A stretch of DNA of 64,000 nt. Source: Methylobacter sp. S3L5C. Lineage in GTDB: Bacteria > Pseudomonadota > Gammaproteobacteria > Methylococcales > Methylomonadaceae. Made by a program: the position numbers and the translations under genes. The stretch spans positions 1,302,001-1,366,000 of the forward strand of contig NZ_CP076024.1 of NCBI RefSeq assembly GCF_022788635.1, given 5' to 3'. Under the pieces are notes generated by a model. The model was not told where the DNA came from. It was given only the letters and a program-made list of their open reading frames with translations, and did not search any database. This document shows, one piece after another, positions 1 to 10,416 of this stretch. Position 1 is the first letter of the stretch. Every line of letters begins with the position of its first letter.

Positions 1-2318
1 TCATTTTGGCATAGATTATCTATCAAAGGCCGGAATATTTCGGTGTCACCATGCGAAAAATGACCTGAAGCGATTAGATGAATGACTTCGGCCAATTGCG
101 GATTTTTTTCGATAGTGGTCGCTGGATGATAACCTGCGCACTGAAGTTTAACGGCCTCCTTTTCGGTTAACCCAAACAAAAAGAAATTTTCGGCACCGAC
201 TTCTTCACGAATCTCTATGTTGGCACCATCCAGGGTGCCGATAGTCAAGGCACCGTTTAGCGTGAATTTCATATTACCGGTGCCTGATGCTTCTTTGCCC
301 GCCGTAGAAATCTGCTCTGATAAATCGGCTGCCGGATAAATTAGCTGGCCGTTCTGGACGTTAAAGTTAGGGATAAAAGCGACACGTAGATATTTATTAA
401 CATCCGAGTCGTTATTGATTACCTCGGCCACAGCGTTGATCAATTTAATGATGCGTTTGGCCAGAAAATAACCGGGTGCTGCTTTGCCACCGAAGATAAA
501 TGCTTGTGGCGAAATGCTAAGTGATGGATTGCGTTTAAGACGACAGTATAAAGTGATAATGTGCAGCACATTGAGATGCTGACGCTTATATTCGTGGATG
601 CGCTTGACCTGAATGTCGAATAACCAGGTCGGATTCAGTTCAATGCCGGTCTGTTTATGCAAATAAGTAGCGAGTTTTTCCTTGTTCGCTTGCTTAACGG
701 CTCGCCACTCTTGGCGAAATACCGCATCTTCGGCAAAGGCTTCAAGTTTTTTGAGCTCATTAGTCTGTGTAATCCACCCATCGCCAATCGAGCGTGTGAT
801 TAAATCACTCAGTTTGGGATTGGCCAGTACCATGAAGCGGCGCGGAGTTACTCCATTGGTTTTGTTACTGAAACGTTCCGGCCACAGTTCGTAAAAATCT
901 TTTAGCAAACTGGTGGTTAGCAGTTCGCTATGTAAAGCAGCTACGCCATTAATGGCATGACTGCCGACACAGGCAAGATGTGCCATGCGTATACGCTTTT
1001 TGCCGCCTTCATCGATTAGCGACAGTCTGGCTACGCGCTGATCGTCGCCCGGATAACGACGCCGTACTTCATCAAGAAAACGGCTGTTTATTTCGTAAAT
1101 TATTTCCAGATGTCGTGGCAGGAGTTCACCAAACAAGGGTAGCGACCAGGTTTCAAGTGCTTCCGGTAGCAAGGTGTGATTAGTGTAGCCAAAAGTGCGA
1201 AAAGTAATGCTCCATGCCGAGTCCCAGGCAAGTTGACGTTCGTCGACCAATATCCTCATTAGCTCGGCAATAGCGACCGAGGGATGGGTATCGTTAAGCT
1301 GGGCGGCAAATCGGTCGGGGAAATGTTCAAGAGGCAGACCGGCAAGTTCAAGCATATTAAGCATGTCCTGTAGTGAGCAGGAAACGAAAAAATATTGTTG
1401 TGCCAGACGAAGTTTTTTCCCGTCTTCAGGTTCGTCATTAGGATACAGTACCTTTGTGAGTGTCTCGGAAATAACTTTATCGTCCACCGCCTGGTAATAA
1501 TCGCCGGTATTAAAGGCCTGAAAGTCAAAGGATTCACAGGCTTCGGCACTCCAAAGACGTAGGGTATTGCAGGTATTAACGCGATAACCTGGAACCGGGG
1601 TATCGAAAGCCACGCCTTTGACGACATGGTGTGGTATCCATCGTTTTCGAAGAGAACCCTGATGATCATGGTAGCTTTCCGATTGCCCGCCCAAGTTGAC
1701 GTAATACGCTACATCGGGTTTGGCTATTTCCCACGGATTACCCCAGCGTAACCATTTGTCGGTGATCTCCACCTGCCAGCCATCATGAATCTCCTGATCG
1801 AAGATACCGAATTCGTAACGGATGCCGTAACCAATTGCCGGGCGCTCCAGAGTTGCCAGTGAGTCAAGATAGCAGGCGGCAAGACGGCCAAGGCCGCCAT
1901 TACCCAAGCCCGGCTCTTCTTCCAGAGCCATCAGGTCGTCAAGATCCTTGCCAAGTTCAGCAACTGCTTGCCGAATTTCAAACTCAATGCCGAGATTAAC
2001 CAGGCTGCTACCGAGCTGAGGACCCATGAGAAATTCGGCTGAAAAATAGCAAGCAACTTTTTCAGTACTGGCGCCTGTGAAATAGGTTTGTACGGAGTGA
2101 CCCCACAGGTGTTGTAGTCTGTCACGCACGGTCAGTGCCAAGGCTTTATAGTAGGAGTGTTCAGTGGCTATTTCAGGCAACTTGCCCAAGCTATAGATTA
2201 AATGATCCAGAATAGCCTTTTTTAGAGCAGCAGTACTCAAGCTGGTACGAATGTCTTCATCTACCGGTATGGCTTTATCATTTAAAGTATGACCAGTTTT
2301 CTTGTTGTTTGTCGTCAT
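1..2318 (-). CDS. glgP: Glycogen/starch/alpha-glucan phosphorylase, 3' end outside window
   Basis: Phosphorolysis of alpha-1,4-glucan to glucose-1-phosphate in the cytoplasm. The leftward frame opens at ATG 2316-2318 and runs off the left edge without a stop, so about 772 codons are present of a family usually 800-850 long. The N-terminal half carries the GNGGLGRLAACYLDS segment and GIRYEFGIF. Near the left edge is EASGTGNMKFTLNGALTIG, in which the lysine after GTGNM is the pyridoxal-phosphate lysine of the family. It lies downstream of phosphoketolase but behind a strong hairpin, so it probably has its own transcript. Identity is very secure; only the C-terminus is unseen. Confidence 0.96.
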   Translation of the reverse strand, partial: MTTNNKKTGHTLNDKAIPVDEDIRTSLSTAALKKAILDHLIYSLGKLPEIATEHSYYKALALTVRDRLQHLWGHSVQTYFTGASTEKVACYFSAEFLMGPQLGSSLVNLGIEFEIRQAVAELGKDLDDLMALEEEPGLGNGGLGRLAACYLDSLATLERPAIGYGIRYEFGIFDQEIHDGWQVEITDKWLRWGNPWEIAKPDVAYYVNLGGQSESYHDHQGSLRKRWIPHHVVKGVAFDTPVPGYRVNTCNTLRLWSAEACESFDFQAFNTGDYYQAVDDKVISETLTKVLYPNDEPEDGKKLRLAQQYFFVSCSLQDMLNMLELAGLPLEHFPDRFAAQLNDTHPSVAIAELMRILVDERQLAWDSAWSITFRTFGYTNHTLLPEALETWSLPLFGELLPRHLEIIYEINSRFLDEVRRRYPGDDQRVARLSLIDEGGKKRIRMAHLACVGSHAINGVAALHSELLTTSLLKDFYELWPERFSNKTNGVTPRRFMVLANPKLSDLITRSIGDGWITQTNELKKLEAFAEDAVFRQEWRAVKQANKEKLATYLHKQTGIELNPTWLFDIQVKRIHEYKRQHLNVLHIITLYCRLKRNPSLSISPQAFIFGGKAAPGYFLAKRIIKLINAVAEVINNDSDVNKYLRVAFIPNFNVQNGQLIYPAADLSEQISTAGKEASGTGNMKFTLNGALTIGTLDGANIEIREEVGAENFFLFGLTEKEAVKLQCAGYHPATTIEKNPQLAEVIHLIASGHFSHGDTEIFRPLIDNLCQN

Positions 2319-2433
2319 GTTCGTATCCTTGGCAACATTGTTATTAAGTTAAGTCGTTCTATAAACTTAAAGTAGCTTTTTTAAATCAGGAACGGCTAGG
2401 AGACTGTATTTAATTAATTGGGATAAAGTCGGG

Positions 2434-2468
2434 TTTTGTAGAAGCAGCTTTTAGCTGCTTCTACAAAA
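2434..2468 (-). terminator. Strong hairpin between phosphoketolase and glgP
   Basis: Two perfect 16-base arms (2434-2449 and 2453-2468) are separated by a 3-base loop. The A/T ends give a T-rich tail on either strand, so it can terminate in both directions. It sits in the 264-base gap after the phosphoketolase stop. Confidence 0.75.
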
Positions 2469-2582
2469 ATGTTTATACGCTGTTAACTATTTTTATATTG
2501 TAACAATTGGTTCTGCTTAACTTTTGATAAAGCCCTGCTAGGCGTAGCCAAAAGGTTTGCTGTAAACAGAACCTGTTTTACC

Positions 2583-4982
2583 TCAGTAAGGCCACTGCCA
2601 TTGGTCGTCTTCCGGTCTGTCTATACCATGTTCATAAGCGTAGCTTCGGCATTCAATTTGCTGGTCACGCAGCTTTTGTTTAACGTGCGCGCCGGATACC
2701 CGTAAAGTAGGAATACGATCAATAGCATCGATAGCCAGGCTGAAGCGGTCAGTTTCATTTTGAATAGCCAGTTCCAACGGCGTGTTGATGCTGCCTTTTT
2801 CCTTATAGCCACGCACATGCAGGTTCTTGTGGTTGTTACGGCGATAAGCGAGTCGATGAATTAACCAGGGATAGCCATGAAAATTAAAAATGACGGGTTT
2901 ATCCACGGTAAACAGGCTGTCGAAATCGCGATTTGAAAGGCCATGTGGATGCTCACTACTGGGCACTAATTTGTAAAGATCCACTACATTGATAAAGCGA
3001 ATTTTAATGGTTGGAAAGTTTTCGCGCAGTAATACGGTTGCGGCCAGAGCTTCTTTGGTGGGAATATCACCTGCGCTGGCCATAACCAGATCCGGTTCAC
3101 AACCATCGTCGTTACTCGCCCATTCCCAAATACTAATACCTTTGGTGCAGTGTTTAATCGCCGCATCCATATCCAGATATTGCAGATGCTTCTGCTTGTC
3201 GCAGACAATGACGTTAATGTAGTCAGTGGTTTGTAAGCAATGGTTGGCTACAGAAAGCAGACAGTTGACATCTGGCGGCAGGTAGATACGGGTTACTGAT
3301 GGACTTTTGTTAACGACCAGGTCGAGAAAGCCGGGATCCTGATGAGTAAAACCATTATGATCCTGACGCCAGACGGTAGAAGTAATCAGCAGGTTGAGTG
3401 ATGATACCGCTGCACGCCATGGCACAGCCTTGGACATGGCTAACCACTTGGCGTGTTGGTTAAACATCGAGTCAATGACATGCACAAACGCTTCGTAGGT
3501 AGAAAAAAAGCCGTGTCGACCCGTCAGTAAATAGCCTTCCAACCAACCTTCCAGCGTGTGTTCGGAGAGCATTTCCATAACCCGACCGTCTGGTGATAGT
3601 TGGCCATCGTCAGCATCTTCCGGCATAATATCCGCCATCCAGGTTTTTTTGCTGGCCTCATAAATGTCATCAAGCTTGTTGGAGCTATTTTCATCCGGGC
3701 CGAACACGCGGAAATTATTCATGTTGCCACTCATAATATCACGCAGAAATTTGCCCAATGGGCGGGTATTTTCTGCCGATATTTTACCTGGACTGGTGAG
3801 CGCAAGGGCATAATCCCGAAAATCCGGCATTCGTAAGGCTTTTCTTAACAGGCCACCGTTAGCATGCGGATTTGCGCTCATGCGGAGTGTACCTTTAGGC
3901 GCCAGTACTTTAAGTTCGGGGATTAATTTGCCCGTCGAATCAAATAATTCTTCAGGTTTATAACTACGCAGCCAGTCTTCCAGTTGCTTTAAATGTGCAG
4001 GATTTTCTTTCATTCCGGCAAGAGGTACCTGATGTGAGCGCCAAAAACCTTCGACCTTGTGCCCATCCACTTCCTTTGGACCCGTCCATCCTTTTGGGCT
4101 ACGCAAGATGATCATCGGCCAGCGTGGTCGGTTCGGGATGCCTGTGCGGCGTGCTTCATCCTGGATACGTTTGATTTCCAACACACACTCTTCAATAACG
4201 CTCGCCATCAGTTGGTGCATCGTTTCGGGATCACTGCCCTCCACGAAGTAAGGCGTATAGCCGTAGCCTTGAAACAGGCGCTCCAGTTCTTCATGGGAGA
4301 TGCGTGACAAGAGCGTCGGATTGTTTATTTTGTAACCGTTAAGATGCAATATCGGTAATACTGCGCCATCACGGATGGGATTAAGGAATTTATTGGAATG
4401 CCACGAAGTCGCCAATGGTCCGGTTTCCGATTCACCATCACCGACGACAACAGCTACCAGTAAATCGGGATTATCATAGGCAGCGCCGTAAGCATGAGAA
4501 ACACTGTAGCCCAGTTCGCCACCTTCATGAATCGAACCCGGTGTTTCCGGTGTACAGTGACTGCCTATACCGCCTGGAAAAGAAAATTCCTTGAAAAATT
4601 GCAATAAACCTTCTTCATCTTCACCTTTATTAGGGTAAATTTCTGCATAAGTACTTTCCAGATAAACGGGGGCCAACACGCCTGGAGCACCGTGGCCTGG
4701 TCCGGCCAGGAATATGGCATTAAGACCATACTTGTTAATGAGCCTGTTTAAATGTATGTAGGTAAAGCTTAGACCAGGACTTGAGCCCCAATGCCCTAAC
4801 AGCCGGTTTTTAATATGCTCAGGCTTTAGTGGTTCTTTCAATAGGGGATTATCCCGCAAATAAATCATACCGGCAGCCAGATAAGTACAGGCACGCCAGT
4901 AGGCGTTAATCCTGACTAGCTCATCCGGACTTAACGTATCAGCAACAGGGAATTGGATTATCGATTTATCAGCTGTAGTCAT
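2583..4982 (-). CDS. xfp: Phosphoketolase (xylulose-5-P / fructose-6-P)
   Basis: A thiamine-diphosphate enzyme that cleaves xylulose-5-phosphate (and often fructose-6-phosphate) with phosphate to acetyl-phosphate plus glyceraldehyde-3-phosphate (or erythrose-4-phosphate). The 799-residue length is normal for the family. Seen: HWGSSPG at residues 64-70, GPGHG at 94-98, the ThDP/Mg motif start GDGESETG at 181, and [10 protein letters not shown] near 141, all typical of XFP. In a RuMP-type methylotroph it would give a short route from pentose phosphates to acetyl units. It is the third gene downstream of the ATPase operon in the same direction; a 218-base gap from the SulP gene leaves room for a separate promoter. 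Confidence 0.96.
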   Translation of the reverse strand: MTTADKSIIQFPVADTLSPDELVRINAYWRACTYLAAGMIYLRDNPLLKEPLKPEHIKNRLLGHWGSSPGLSFTYIHLNRLINKYGLNAIFLAGPGHGAPGVLAPVYLESTYAEIYPNKGEDEEGLLQFFKEFSFPGGIGSHCTPETPGSIHEGGELGYSVSHAYGAAYDNPDLLVAVVVGDGESETGPLATSWHSNKFLNPIRDGAVLPILHLNGYKINNPTLLSRISHEELERLFQGYGYTPYFVEGSDPETMHQLMASVIEECVLEIKRIQDEARRTGIPNRPRWPMIILRSPKGWTGPKEVDGHKVEGFWRSHQVPLAGMKENPAHLKQLEDWLRSYKPEELFDSTGKLIPELKVLAPKGTLRMSANPHANGGLLRKALRMPDFRDYALALTSPGKISAENTRPLGKFLRDIMSGNMNNFRVFGPDENSSNKLDDIYEASKKTWMADIMPEDADDGQLSPDGRVMEMLSEHTLEGWLEGYLLTGRHGFFSTYEAFVHVIDSMFNQHAKWLAMSKAVPWRAAVSSLNLLITSTVWRQDHNGFTHQDPGFLDLVVNKSPSVTRIYLPPDVNCLLSVANHCLQTTDYINVIVCDKQKHLQYLDMDAAIKHCTKGISIWEWASNDDGCEPDLVMASAGDIPTKEALAATVLLRENFPTIKIRFINVVDLYKLVPSSEHPHGLSNRDFDSLFTVDKPVIFNFHGYPWLIHRLAYRRNNHKNLHVRGYKEKGSINTPLELAIQNETDRFSLAIDAIDRIPTLRVSGAHVKQKLRDQQIECRSYAYEHGIDRPEDDQWQWPY

Positions 4983-5200
4983 ATAGTTATATCTCTTGAG
5001 GGTTAGATAAAATTAAAATTTAACAGACAAAATATAAGGGAAATACAGTCCAATTTTCCCTAAGTATTATGACATTTGTATTAATCTAAACGGGTTCTGT
5101 TTATTACACTACGCAGAGTGCACGATAGATGTTTACCGATTTTTGATTAACGATAACAGCGCTGCGGTTTATCTGTTTGCCTGCGCGGTAAGACTTTTGG

Positions 5201-6901
5201 TTAAGACGCTGGAGGCTGGGAATTACCACCAATGGCTTGCAACGCTTGGTAACGCTCGATTGCAGTTCGTGCGTTGAAGAGCATGCGCTCGCGGCCAAGA
5301 CGGTCGGCCAGACCGGCATGACGTACTATCTCAAGCACGCCGGGATTAAGTCCGACCAGCCATAGTGTAGCACCGGCTTCAGTCGCGCCCTTTTCACGCT
5401 CCATTAGCATCTGCAGAGCCGAGTATTCTATATCCGTTACCCGACTCATGTCTAATGCAAGTACCCGAGGTTTGTGCTGTTCGATCAATATGCCGATTTG
5501 CTCGGCCACGTACTGCACGTTGACAAAGAACAGGCGTCCCTCCGGGCGCACGATCAGCAGGCCATCAAGGGTTTCGTCATCGGGATGTTCGGATGACAGG
5601 GGACGCAGCACGTCTTTGCCGCGCTTACGGCCAATAATATATACAGGTGGGTGGGCGGCCTGGCTGGATAGGCTGACAAGTGACATGATGATTGCTATTA
5701 CGATACCTTGCAGTGTGCCAAATATGAGTACTCCCAAGCAGGCCACAATAGCCCAGCGAAACTCCATCTTCCTTACTTTGAGGATGGTGATGAATTCGGC
5801 GGGTTTTATCAGCCCTGCCGAGTAGACGATAACCACTGCTGCAAGCGTGGCATAGGGCAGCAAGCTCAGTAACGGCGAAAGTAGCAGCATGATCGCGGCC
5901 GCAGTACTAGCAGTCACCAGCGATGCTTTTTGCGACCGGCCTCCGGCAGCACGCACGACTGCAGTCTGCGTGGTGCCTCCTCCCGCAGGCATCGCGCCGG
6001 TCATTGCGCCACCCAGATTGGCAGCTCCCAGGGCAATCAGTTCACGGTTTGCATTGATCGGCGGCTCTGCACATCCGGCAAAGGCGCGCCCGGCAGCGAT
6101 TGACTCGGTAAAACTCATTAATGCGATTCCGAGTGCACCCGGTACCAACTGTTCGATCAGGGCCAGATCAGGTATCGTCAGTGACGGCAATCCTTGTGGA
6201 ATCAGGCCGACTGTCGAGACTCCCTGGGCATGCAGACTAAACAACCACGATGCAGCAATGCCGCCGCCAACGGCAACCAGAGGTGCCGGTGAATGTGGCC
6301 ATAGACGTTCCATGCTGATCAGTACGAGCAGTGTCGCAGCAGCTACTGTCAGCGTGATTAGCGAGGTTTCGGGCAACTGATTGGCTACGCTGAGAAGGTC
6401 GCGAAAGAAGCCTTGCTTGGTAATATGAATACCCAAGAGTTTAGGTGCTTGGTCGAGTACAATCACAAGACCTATTCCTGCTTTGAAGCCGGTCAGAACG
6501 GGTGTGGAAATAAAGTTGGCAACAAATCCCAGACGGAGCAACCCGGCCAGAATTAGCAACACACCCACCAACGCAGTTAGTGTGGCAACGGCGGTGATCA
6601 GTTTCGTGGGGTCGCCATCCGGCACCACCAATCCGAGCTGTGTACTGGCGAGGATACCCAAGGTCGTGGTGGAGCTGACACTGAGTACTTTCGATGAACC
6701 CAGCAGGGCGTAAACAAGCATCGGTATAAAGGCAGTATAGAGGCCCACTGCAACAGGCAAACCGGCCACCGTTGCGTATGCCATTGCTTTGGGCAGAACT
6801 ACCGCTGCGGCCGTGAGACCGGCGACCACGTCGAAGCGTAGCGCTATGTTGCCGGACTGCTTTGCTTCTGTACTGGCTGGATTGGTTTTCATTTTGATCA
6901 C
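5201..6901 (-). CDS. SulP family anion transporter with STAS domain
   Basis: Inner-membrane SLC26/SulP carrier; substrates in the family include sulfate, bicarbonate and dicarboxylates, and the sequence does not settle which. The N-terminal two thirds is hydrophobic, beginning FDVVAGLTAAAVVLPKAMAYA, the usual first SulP helix. A cytoplasmic STAS domain follows from about residue 440, with DMSRVTDIEYSAL in the position of the STAS phosphosite loop. The frame opens at GTG 6901, but ATG 6892 (MKTNPAS) is an equally possible start and no clear ribosome site separates them. Length 566 is typical. It lies between ppk2 and xfp, same strand. Confidence 0.92.
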   Translation of the reverse strand: MIKMKTNPASTEAKQSGNIALRFDVVAGLTAAAVVLPKAMAYATVAGLPVAVGLYTAFIPMLVYALLGSSKVLSVSSTTTLGILASTQLGLVVPDGDPTKLITAVATLTALVGVLLILAGLLRLGFVANFISTPVLTGFKAGIGLVIVLDQAPKLLGIHITKQGFFRDLLSVANQLPETSLITLTVAAATLLVLISMERLWPHSPAPLVAVGGGIAASWLFSLHAQGVSTVGLIPQGLPSLTIPDLALIEQLVPGALGIALMSFTESIAAGRAFAGCAEPPINANRELIALGAANLGGAMTGAMPAGGGTTQTAVVRAAGGRSQKASLVTASTAAAIMLLLSPLLSLLPYATLAAVVIVYSAGLIKPAEFITILKVRKMEFRWAIVACLGVLIFGTLQGIVIAIIMSLVSLSSQAAHPPVYIIGRKRGKDVLRPLSSEHPDDETLDGLLIVRPEGRLFFVNVQYVAEQIGILIEQHKPRVLALDMSRVTDIEYSALQMLMEREKGATEAGATLWLVGLNPGVLEIVRHAGLADRLGRERMLFNARTAIERYQALQAIGGNSQPPAS

Positions 6902-6942
6902 GTTGAGCAGAATGACGATTAATTTAAAATAGGCTCTTAATT

Positions 6943-7836
6943 CTATTCATCTTCCAGAATTTTCCGTGCTGTTTCCAAATATTTGAGTTGTTCATCATTT
7001 AGTTTGGGAAATTTTAAATCAAGATCTTGCAGGGTCGAGGTAATAATGTCTGCAACCAAGGCGCGTGTCGCCCACTTGTTGTCGGCCGGAATAATGTACC
7101 AAGGTGCCCATTTTGTACTGGTGGCGTTAAGCGCATCGTTATAAGCTGCCATGTAATCATCCCAGTGTCCCCGTTCAGCAAGGTCTGAACCTGAAAATTT
7201 CCAATTTTTCTCAGGTCGATCCAGTCGTTCCATAAAGCGTTCTTTTTGCTCTTTCTTGGAAACGTTCAGAAAAAATTTGAGAATGACGGTGCCGGTGCGT
7301 TCCAAGTGATGCTCGAATGCGTTGATGTCATCATAGCGCTCTTCCCAAAACGATTTGCCCTTTTTTCCATCCGGCAAGTTCTGGAGCAGTTCAGGATGGA
7401 CTTTAACCACGAGAACGTCTTCGTAATAAGAACGGTTGAAGATGCCGATTCGGCCTCTTTCCGGCAGGCTTTTCATGTAGCGCCAGAGAAAGTTGTGATC
7501 CAAATCCTCGCTTGAAGGCTTCTTGAAGCTGAAAACCTGGCAGCCTTGCGGATTGACGCCAGACATGACATGTTTGATAGTGCCGTCTTTACCGGCGGCA
7601 TCCATTGCCTGAAAAATAATTAACAATGAGTAACGGTTATCTGCGTACAGTAGTTGTTGAACCTGAGTTAAATCCGTCAGATTTTGTTGCAGGACCTCAT
7701 TGGCACGTGCCTTTAATTTATCCTTGCCAAGTTCTTTAAATTCCTCGGTTTGAGTCCAGCCGGTATCATAGTCTTTGAGATGGATTTTTTTTCCGGGTTC
7801 TATACGTAAAAGATCAATGTATTTTTTCTTTATCAT
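6943..7836 (-). CDS. ppk2: Polyphosphate kinase 2 family protein (PPK2)
   Basis: Transfers phosphate between polyphosphate and nucleotides in the cytoplasm. The 297-residue protein has a Walker-A-like AMDAAGKDGT at residues 77-86, NPQG at 95-98 and FNRSYYED at 133-140 in the lid/Walker B region. The NPQG form resembles the group (TIGR03709-type, class II/III) that phosphorylates AMP and/or ADP from polyP, rather than class I; that subclass call is from memory. It lies 105 bases downstream of the last ATPase gene and 41 bases before the SulP start, same strand, so co-transcription with the ATPase operon is possible. A polyP kinase next to a rotary ATPase suggests energy buffering (inference). 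Confidence 0.93.
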   Translation of the reverse strand: MIKKKYIDLLRIEPGKKIHLKDYDTGWTQTEEFKELGKDKLKARANEVLQQNLTDLTQVQQLLYADNRYSLLIIFQAMDAAGKDGTIKHVMSGVNPQGCQVFSFKKPSSEDLDHNFLWRYMKSLPERGRIGIFNRSYYEDVLVVKVHPELLQNLPDGKKGKSFWEERYDDINAFEHHLERTGTVILKFFLNVSKKEQKERFMERLDRPEKNWKFSGSDLAERGHWDDYMAAYNDALNATSTKWAPWYIIPADNKWATRALVADIITSTLQDLDLKFPKLNDEQLKYLETARKILEDE

Positions 7837-7941
7837 AATGGCTTCCGTTAAAGGATGAAGGGCCGTCTGTTATTATTCGTTATTATTTACAGAGACGTAA
7901 GCTGATGCCTAAAAATAAAAATATTTTTCGCGGGAAATCAT

Positions 7942-9756
7942 CTACGTTGCCAAACTTGCGATATAGCCATATTGGGCGGCCAGATCGACAATTTCCTTGC
8001 GGTATCGATCAAATTCAGTCGAGCCAGGTGCGCTATAGTTCCAGTTTCGGTAATGACTGGTTAGTTCGGTAAAGAAGCTTCTGCCTTCATCTTTATCCTT
8101 AAAACGATACCCGGTATCAATGAGGCTCTTTAATAGTCGAAAACTCTCAAGCTGGCGTTCTCGGGACATACAAGCATCAATTGAATCGAAAGCATCTTGC
8201 TGGAGATAAACCATGTCCAGCAACAAGGATTTTTGCCAAACGATAAAATCCTCTTCGGTGATACCTTCCTCTCCGGTAACCTGCATCATTTGATAGATAC
8301 CGTCGCCTTGAACCAGTAATTCCTGCATGGACTTGACATCGCGGACCCAGTTGACATCAATATTTTCAGTGAACCAGGCAGCAAGTTGGTCAAGATAGCG
8401 TGACCACGATATAAGTGGATCAATGGCGGGATAAAAGCGTCGATAAGCGCGGTCTGCTGATAACCCGAGAAAAGTTTTAACAGTACCCAGCGTGGCTTGG
8501 GTGACCGGTTCTTCAAAGTTACCGCCGGCAGGTGAGACAGTACCGATCATGGTCAGGCTGCCCGTGGAGCCGTCAGGACAGCGGAGCACACCGGCACGTT
8601 CGTAGACATTTTTAACCGATGAATCAAGATAGGCGGGAAACGCTTCTTCACCGGGAATTTCTTCCATGCGGCCCGAGGTTTCGCGCATGGCTTGTGCCCA
8701 GCGTGAGGTAGAGTCGGCAATAAGCAGTACGTGATAGCCCATTTGTCGAAAATATTCGCCCAAAGTAATACCGGTATAAATAGAGGCTTCGCGTGCAGCA
8801 ACCGGCATGGATGAAGTATTGCAAATAATGATGGTTCTATCCATCAAAGTCCCTCCCGTGCGAGGGTCAGTAGTTTCGGGATATTCGGTAAGCGTTTCAA
8901 CCACTTCACCGGCTCTTTCCCCACAGGCAACGATAACGACAATATCAACCGTCGAAAAACGGGCGATAAGACTTTGTAAGACGGTTTTTCCTGCACCAAA
9001 TGGACCGGGAATACAGCCCGTGCCGCCTTGGGCAATGGGGAAAAAAGTATCAATAATACGGGTTGCTGTGGTAATTGGCTCAGTGGGATAAAGGCGTTCA
9101 GCATAGTGACGGCGGATAAGGCTTTCCGGCATCGGTTTACGCACGGCCCAGCGCTGGGACATGGTCATTTCCAGCTCGGTTCCTTTGCTGGTTTTATAAC
9201 GGGCGATGACGTCTTCAACCTGTAAATTACCGCCTCTAATCCAGGTAATCTCGACAGGTTCCGGCTCATTAAAGGGTACCATGATTTTGTGCTTGAATTG
9301 GCCTTCAGGAACGGTTCCGATGGCACCACCTGGAGACACTCTTGCACCCACTGCGACTCCGGGTTCAAAATGCCATTTTTTTTCCGGATCAAGCGGCGGC
9401 ATGGTAATACCACGGGGAAGAAAAAAACCATATTTGTCGGCCAGTGTATGCAACGGATTAAGCAAGCCGTCAAAAACCTGCCCCAGTAAACCGGGACCCA
9501 ATACCGCAGACAGCATTTCTCCCGTTAGTTCTACCGTGTCACCAACCTTAACACCTCGTGTATCTTCAAATACCTGCATATCGGCAGTTCGCCTTCGCAC
9601 GCGGAGAACCTCGGCTTTAAGGCGTTCATTACCGACGCAGACATAGCCCAGTTCATTTTTCATGAGTGAGGTATTCTCATCGACCTCAATAAGTACAAGG
9701 CTTTCCAGAACGCCAATGATTTTTGCAGTTCTGGATATTGGTTGTTCAGCTGTCAT
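7942..9756 (-). CDS. atpA: V/A-type ATPase catalytic subunit A
   Basis: Catalytic nucleotide-binding subunit of the V1/A1 head. The 604-residue length and the long non-homologous insert between the N-terminal barrel and the P-loop are the V/A hallmark against F-type beta. The P-loop is GPFGAGKT at residues 251-258, followed by ACGERAGEVVE. Family proteins of the Chlamydia/Bacteroides-like bacterial group have the same size. The start overlaps the end of the upstream DUF2764 gene by 11 bases, indicating translational coupling. It is the last gene of the seven-gene operon, whereas A precedes B in related bacterial operons. Confidence 0.96.
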   Translation of the reverse strand: MTAEQPISRTAKIIGVLESLVLIEVDENTSLMKNELGYVCVGNERLKAEVLRVRRRTADMQVFEDTRGVKVGDTVELTGEMLSAVLGPGLLGQVFDGLLNPLHTLADKYGFFLPRGITMPPLDPEKKWHFEPGVAVGARVSPGGAIGTVPEGQFKHKIMVPFNEPEPVEITWIRGGNLQVEDVIARYKTSKGTELEMTMSQRWAVRKPMPESLIRRHYAERLYPTEPITTATRIIDTFFPIAQGGTGCIPGPFGAGKTVLQSLIARFSTVDIVVIVACGERAGEVVETLTEYPETTDPRTGGTLMDRTIIICNTSSMPVAAREASIYTGITLGEYFRQMGYHVLLIADSTSRWAQAMRETSGRMEEIPGEEAFPAYLDSSVKNVYERAGVLRCPDGSTGSLTMIGTVSPAGGNFEEPVTQATLGTVKTFLGLSADRAYRRFYPAIDPLISWSRYLDQLAAWFTENIDVNWVRDVKSMQELLVQGDGIYQMMQVTGEEGITEEDFIVWQKSLLLDMVYLQQDAFDSIDACMSRERQLESFRLLKSLIDTGYRFKDKDEGRSFFTELTSHYRNWNYSAPGSTEFDRYRKEIVDLAAQYGYIASLAT

Positions 9757-10411
9757 TTTTTACCTCGTTAATCAATTCTTGAAATCGGCTCTTCGCTTGT
9801 CTCGCATCTCGTGCCAGCCAAGCTTGAAGAATGTCCCATTTAAAAACGAAAGCGAATATCGCCTCAAATCCAAAACTGTTACTTTCTGCGATTCGGCTGA
9901 GTTTTTGCCAGATACTATCCATTAGCAGGCTATCAAGACCGGCTGCATCGTTAGCTTCAAGATAGCGTCGGGCTTCAGGAATCCAGGGATACACCGCTGC
10001 CAGTCCAAAGTCCTGAGTATCCCAATGCGCCGCGATAAAACCGGCCCAGCGACTGGCTCCGGAAACCTGCTCTAAAAAGGCCGACTCAAAGATCGTATTA
10101 TTTTGCCGTAAGCCCGCCAGGATTGTTTGTTGATCCATTCTAAACTCAATAAATTCGCGCAGGGCAGGCTGAGTAATTTCTTGTAACGCAGCACGGCAAC
10201 GCACGACCATTTCTTTATCGGTTTTCGGTTTGGCCAGGGACATTCGCCAGCTTACCAGTGCTTCGGCTAGAGCCAGTTGCCGAGCATCCTGAGAATCCAG
10301 GACATGCAGACGCTGCTCCAGTCGCAGACGCGTGATGGGCGATCGCTCGGCTTTTTTAAACGGCGGTAAATAAGGCAAGCTGGCGACCAGGGTAATATAG
10401 GATGTCGCCAT
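9746..10411 (-). CDS. DUF2764 family protein of V-type ATPase operon
   Basis: A 221-residue soluble, helix-rich protein beginning MATSYITLVASLPYLPPF, the usual opening of DUF2764. In chlamydial and other bacterial V-type operons a DUF2764 gene sits between E and A, exactly as here, and those operons lack a recognisable subunit C. It may act as the central-stalk cap (C/d-like) subunit; that role is inference from position. It starts 5 bases after the E stop and overlaps A by 11 bases. No catalytic motif is visible. Confidence 0.85.
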   Translation of the reverse strand: MATSYITLVASLPYLPPFKKAERSPITRLRLEQRLHVLDSQDARQLALAEALVSWRMSLAKPKTDKEMVVRCRAALQEITQPALREFIEFRMDQQTILAGLRQNNTIFESAFLEQVSGASRWAGFIAAHWDTQDFGLAAVYPWIPEARRYLEANDAAGLDSLLMDSIWQKLSRIAESNSFGFEAIFAFVFKWDILQAWLARDARQAKSRFQELINEVKNDS

Positions 10412-10416
10412 AATAT

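Noticed and set aside
5889-6380. 163-codon rightward frame antisense to the SulP gene
   Set aside because: Shadow frame of a G/C-rich coding region; the leftward frame has unmistakable SulP/STAS content.
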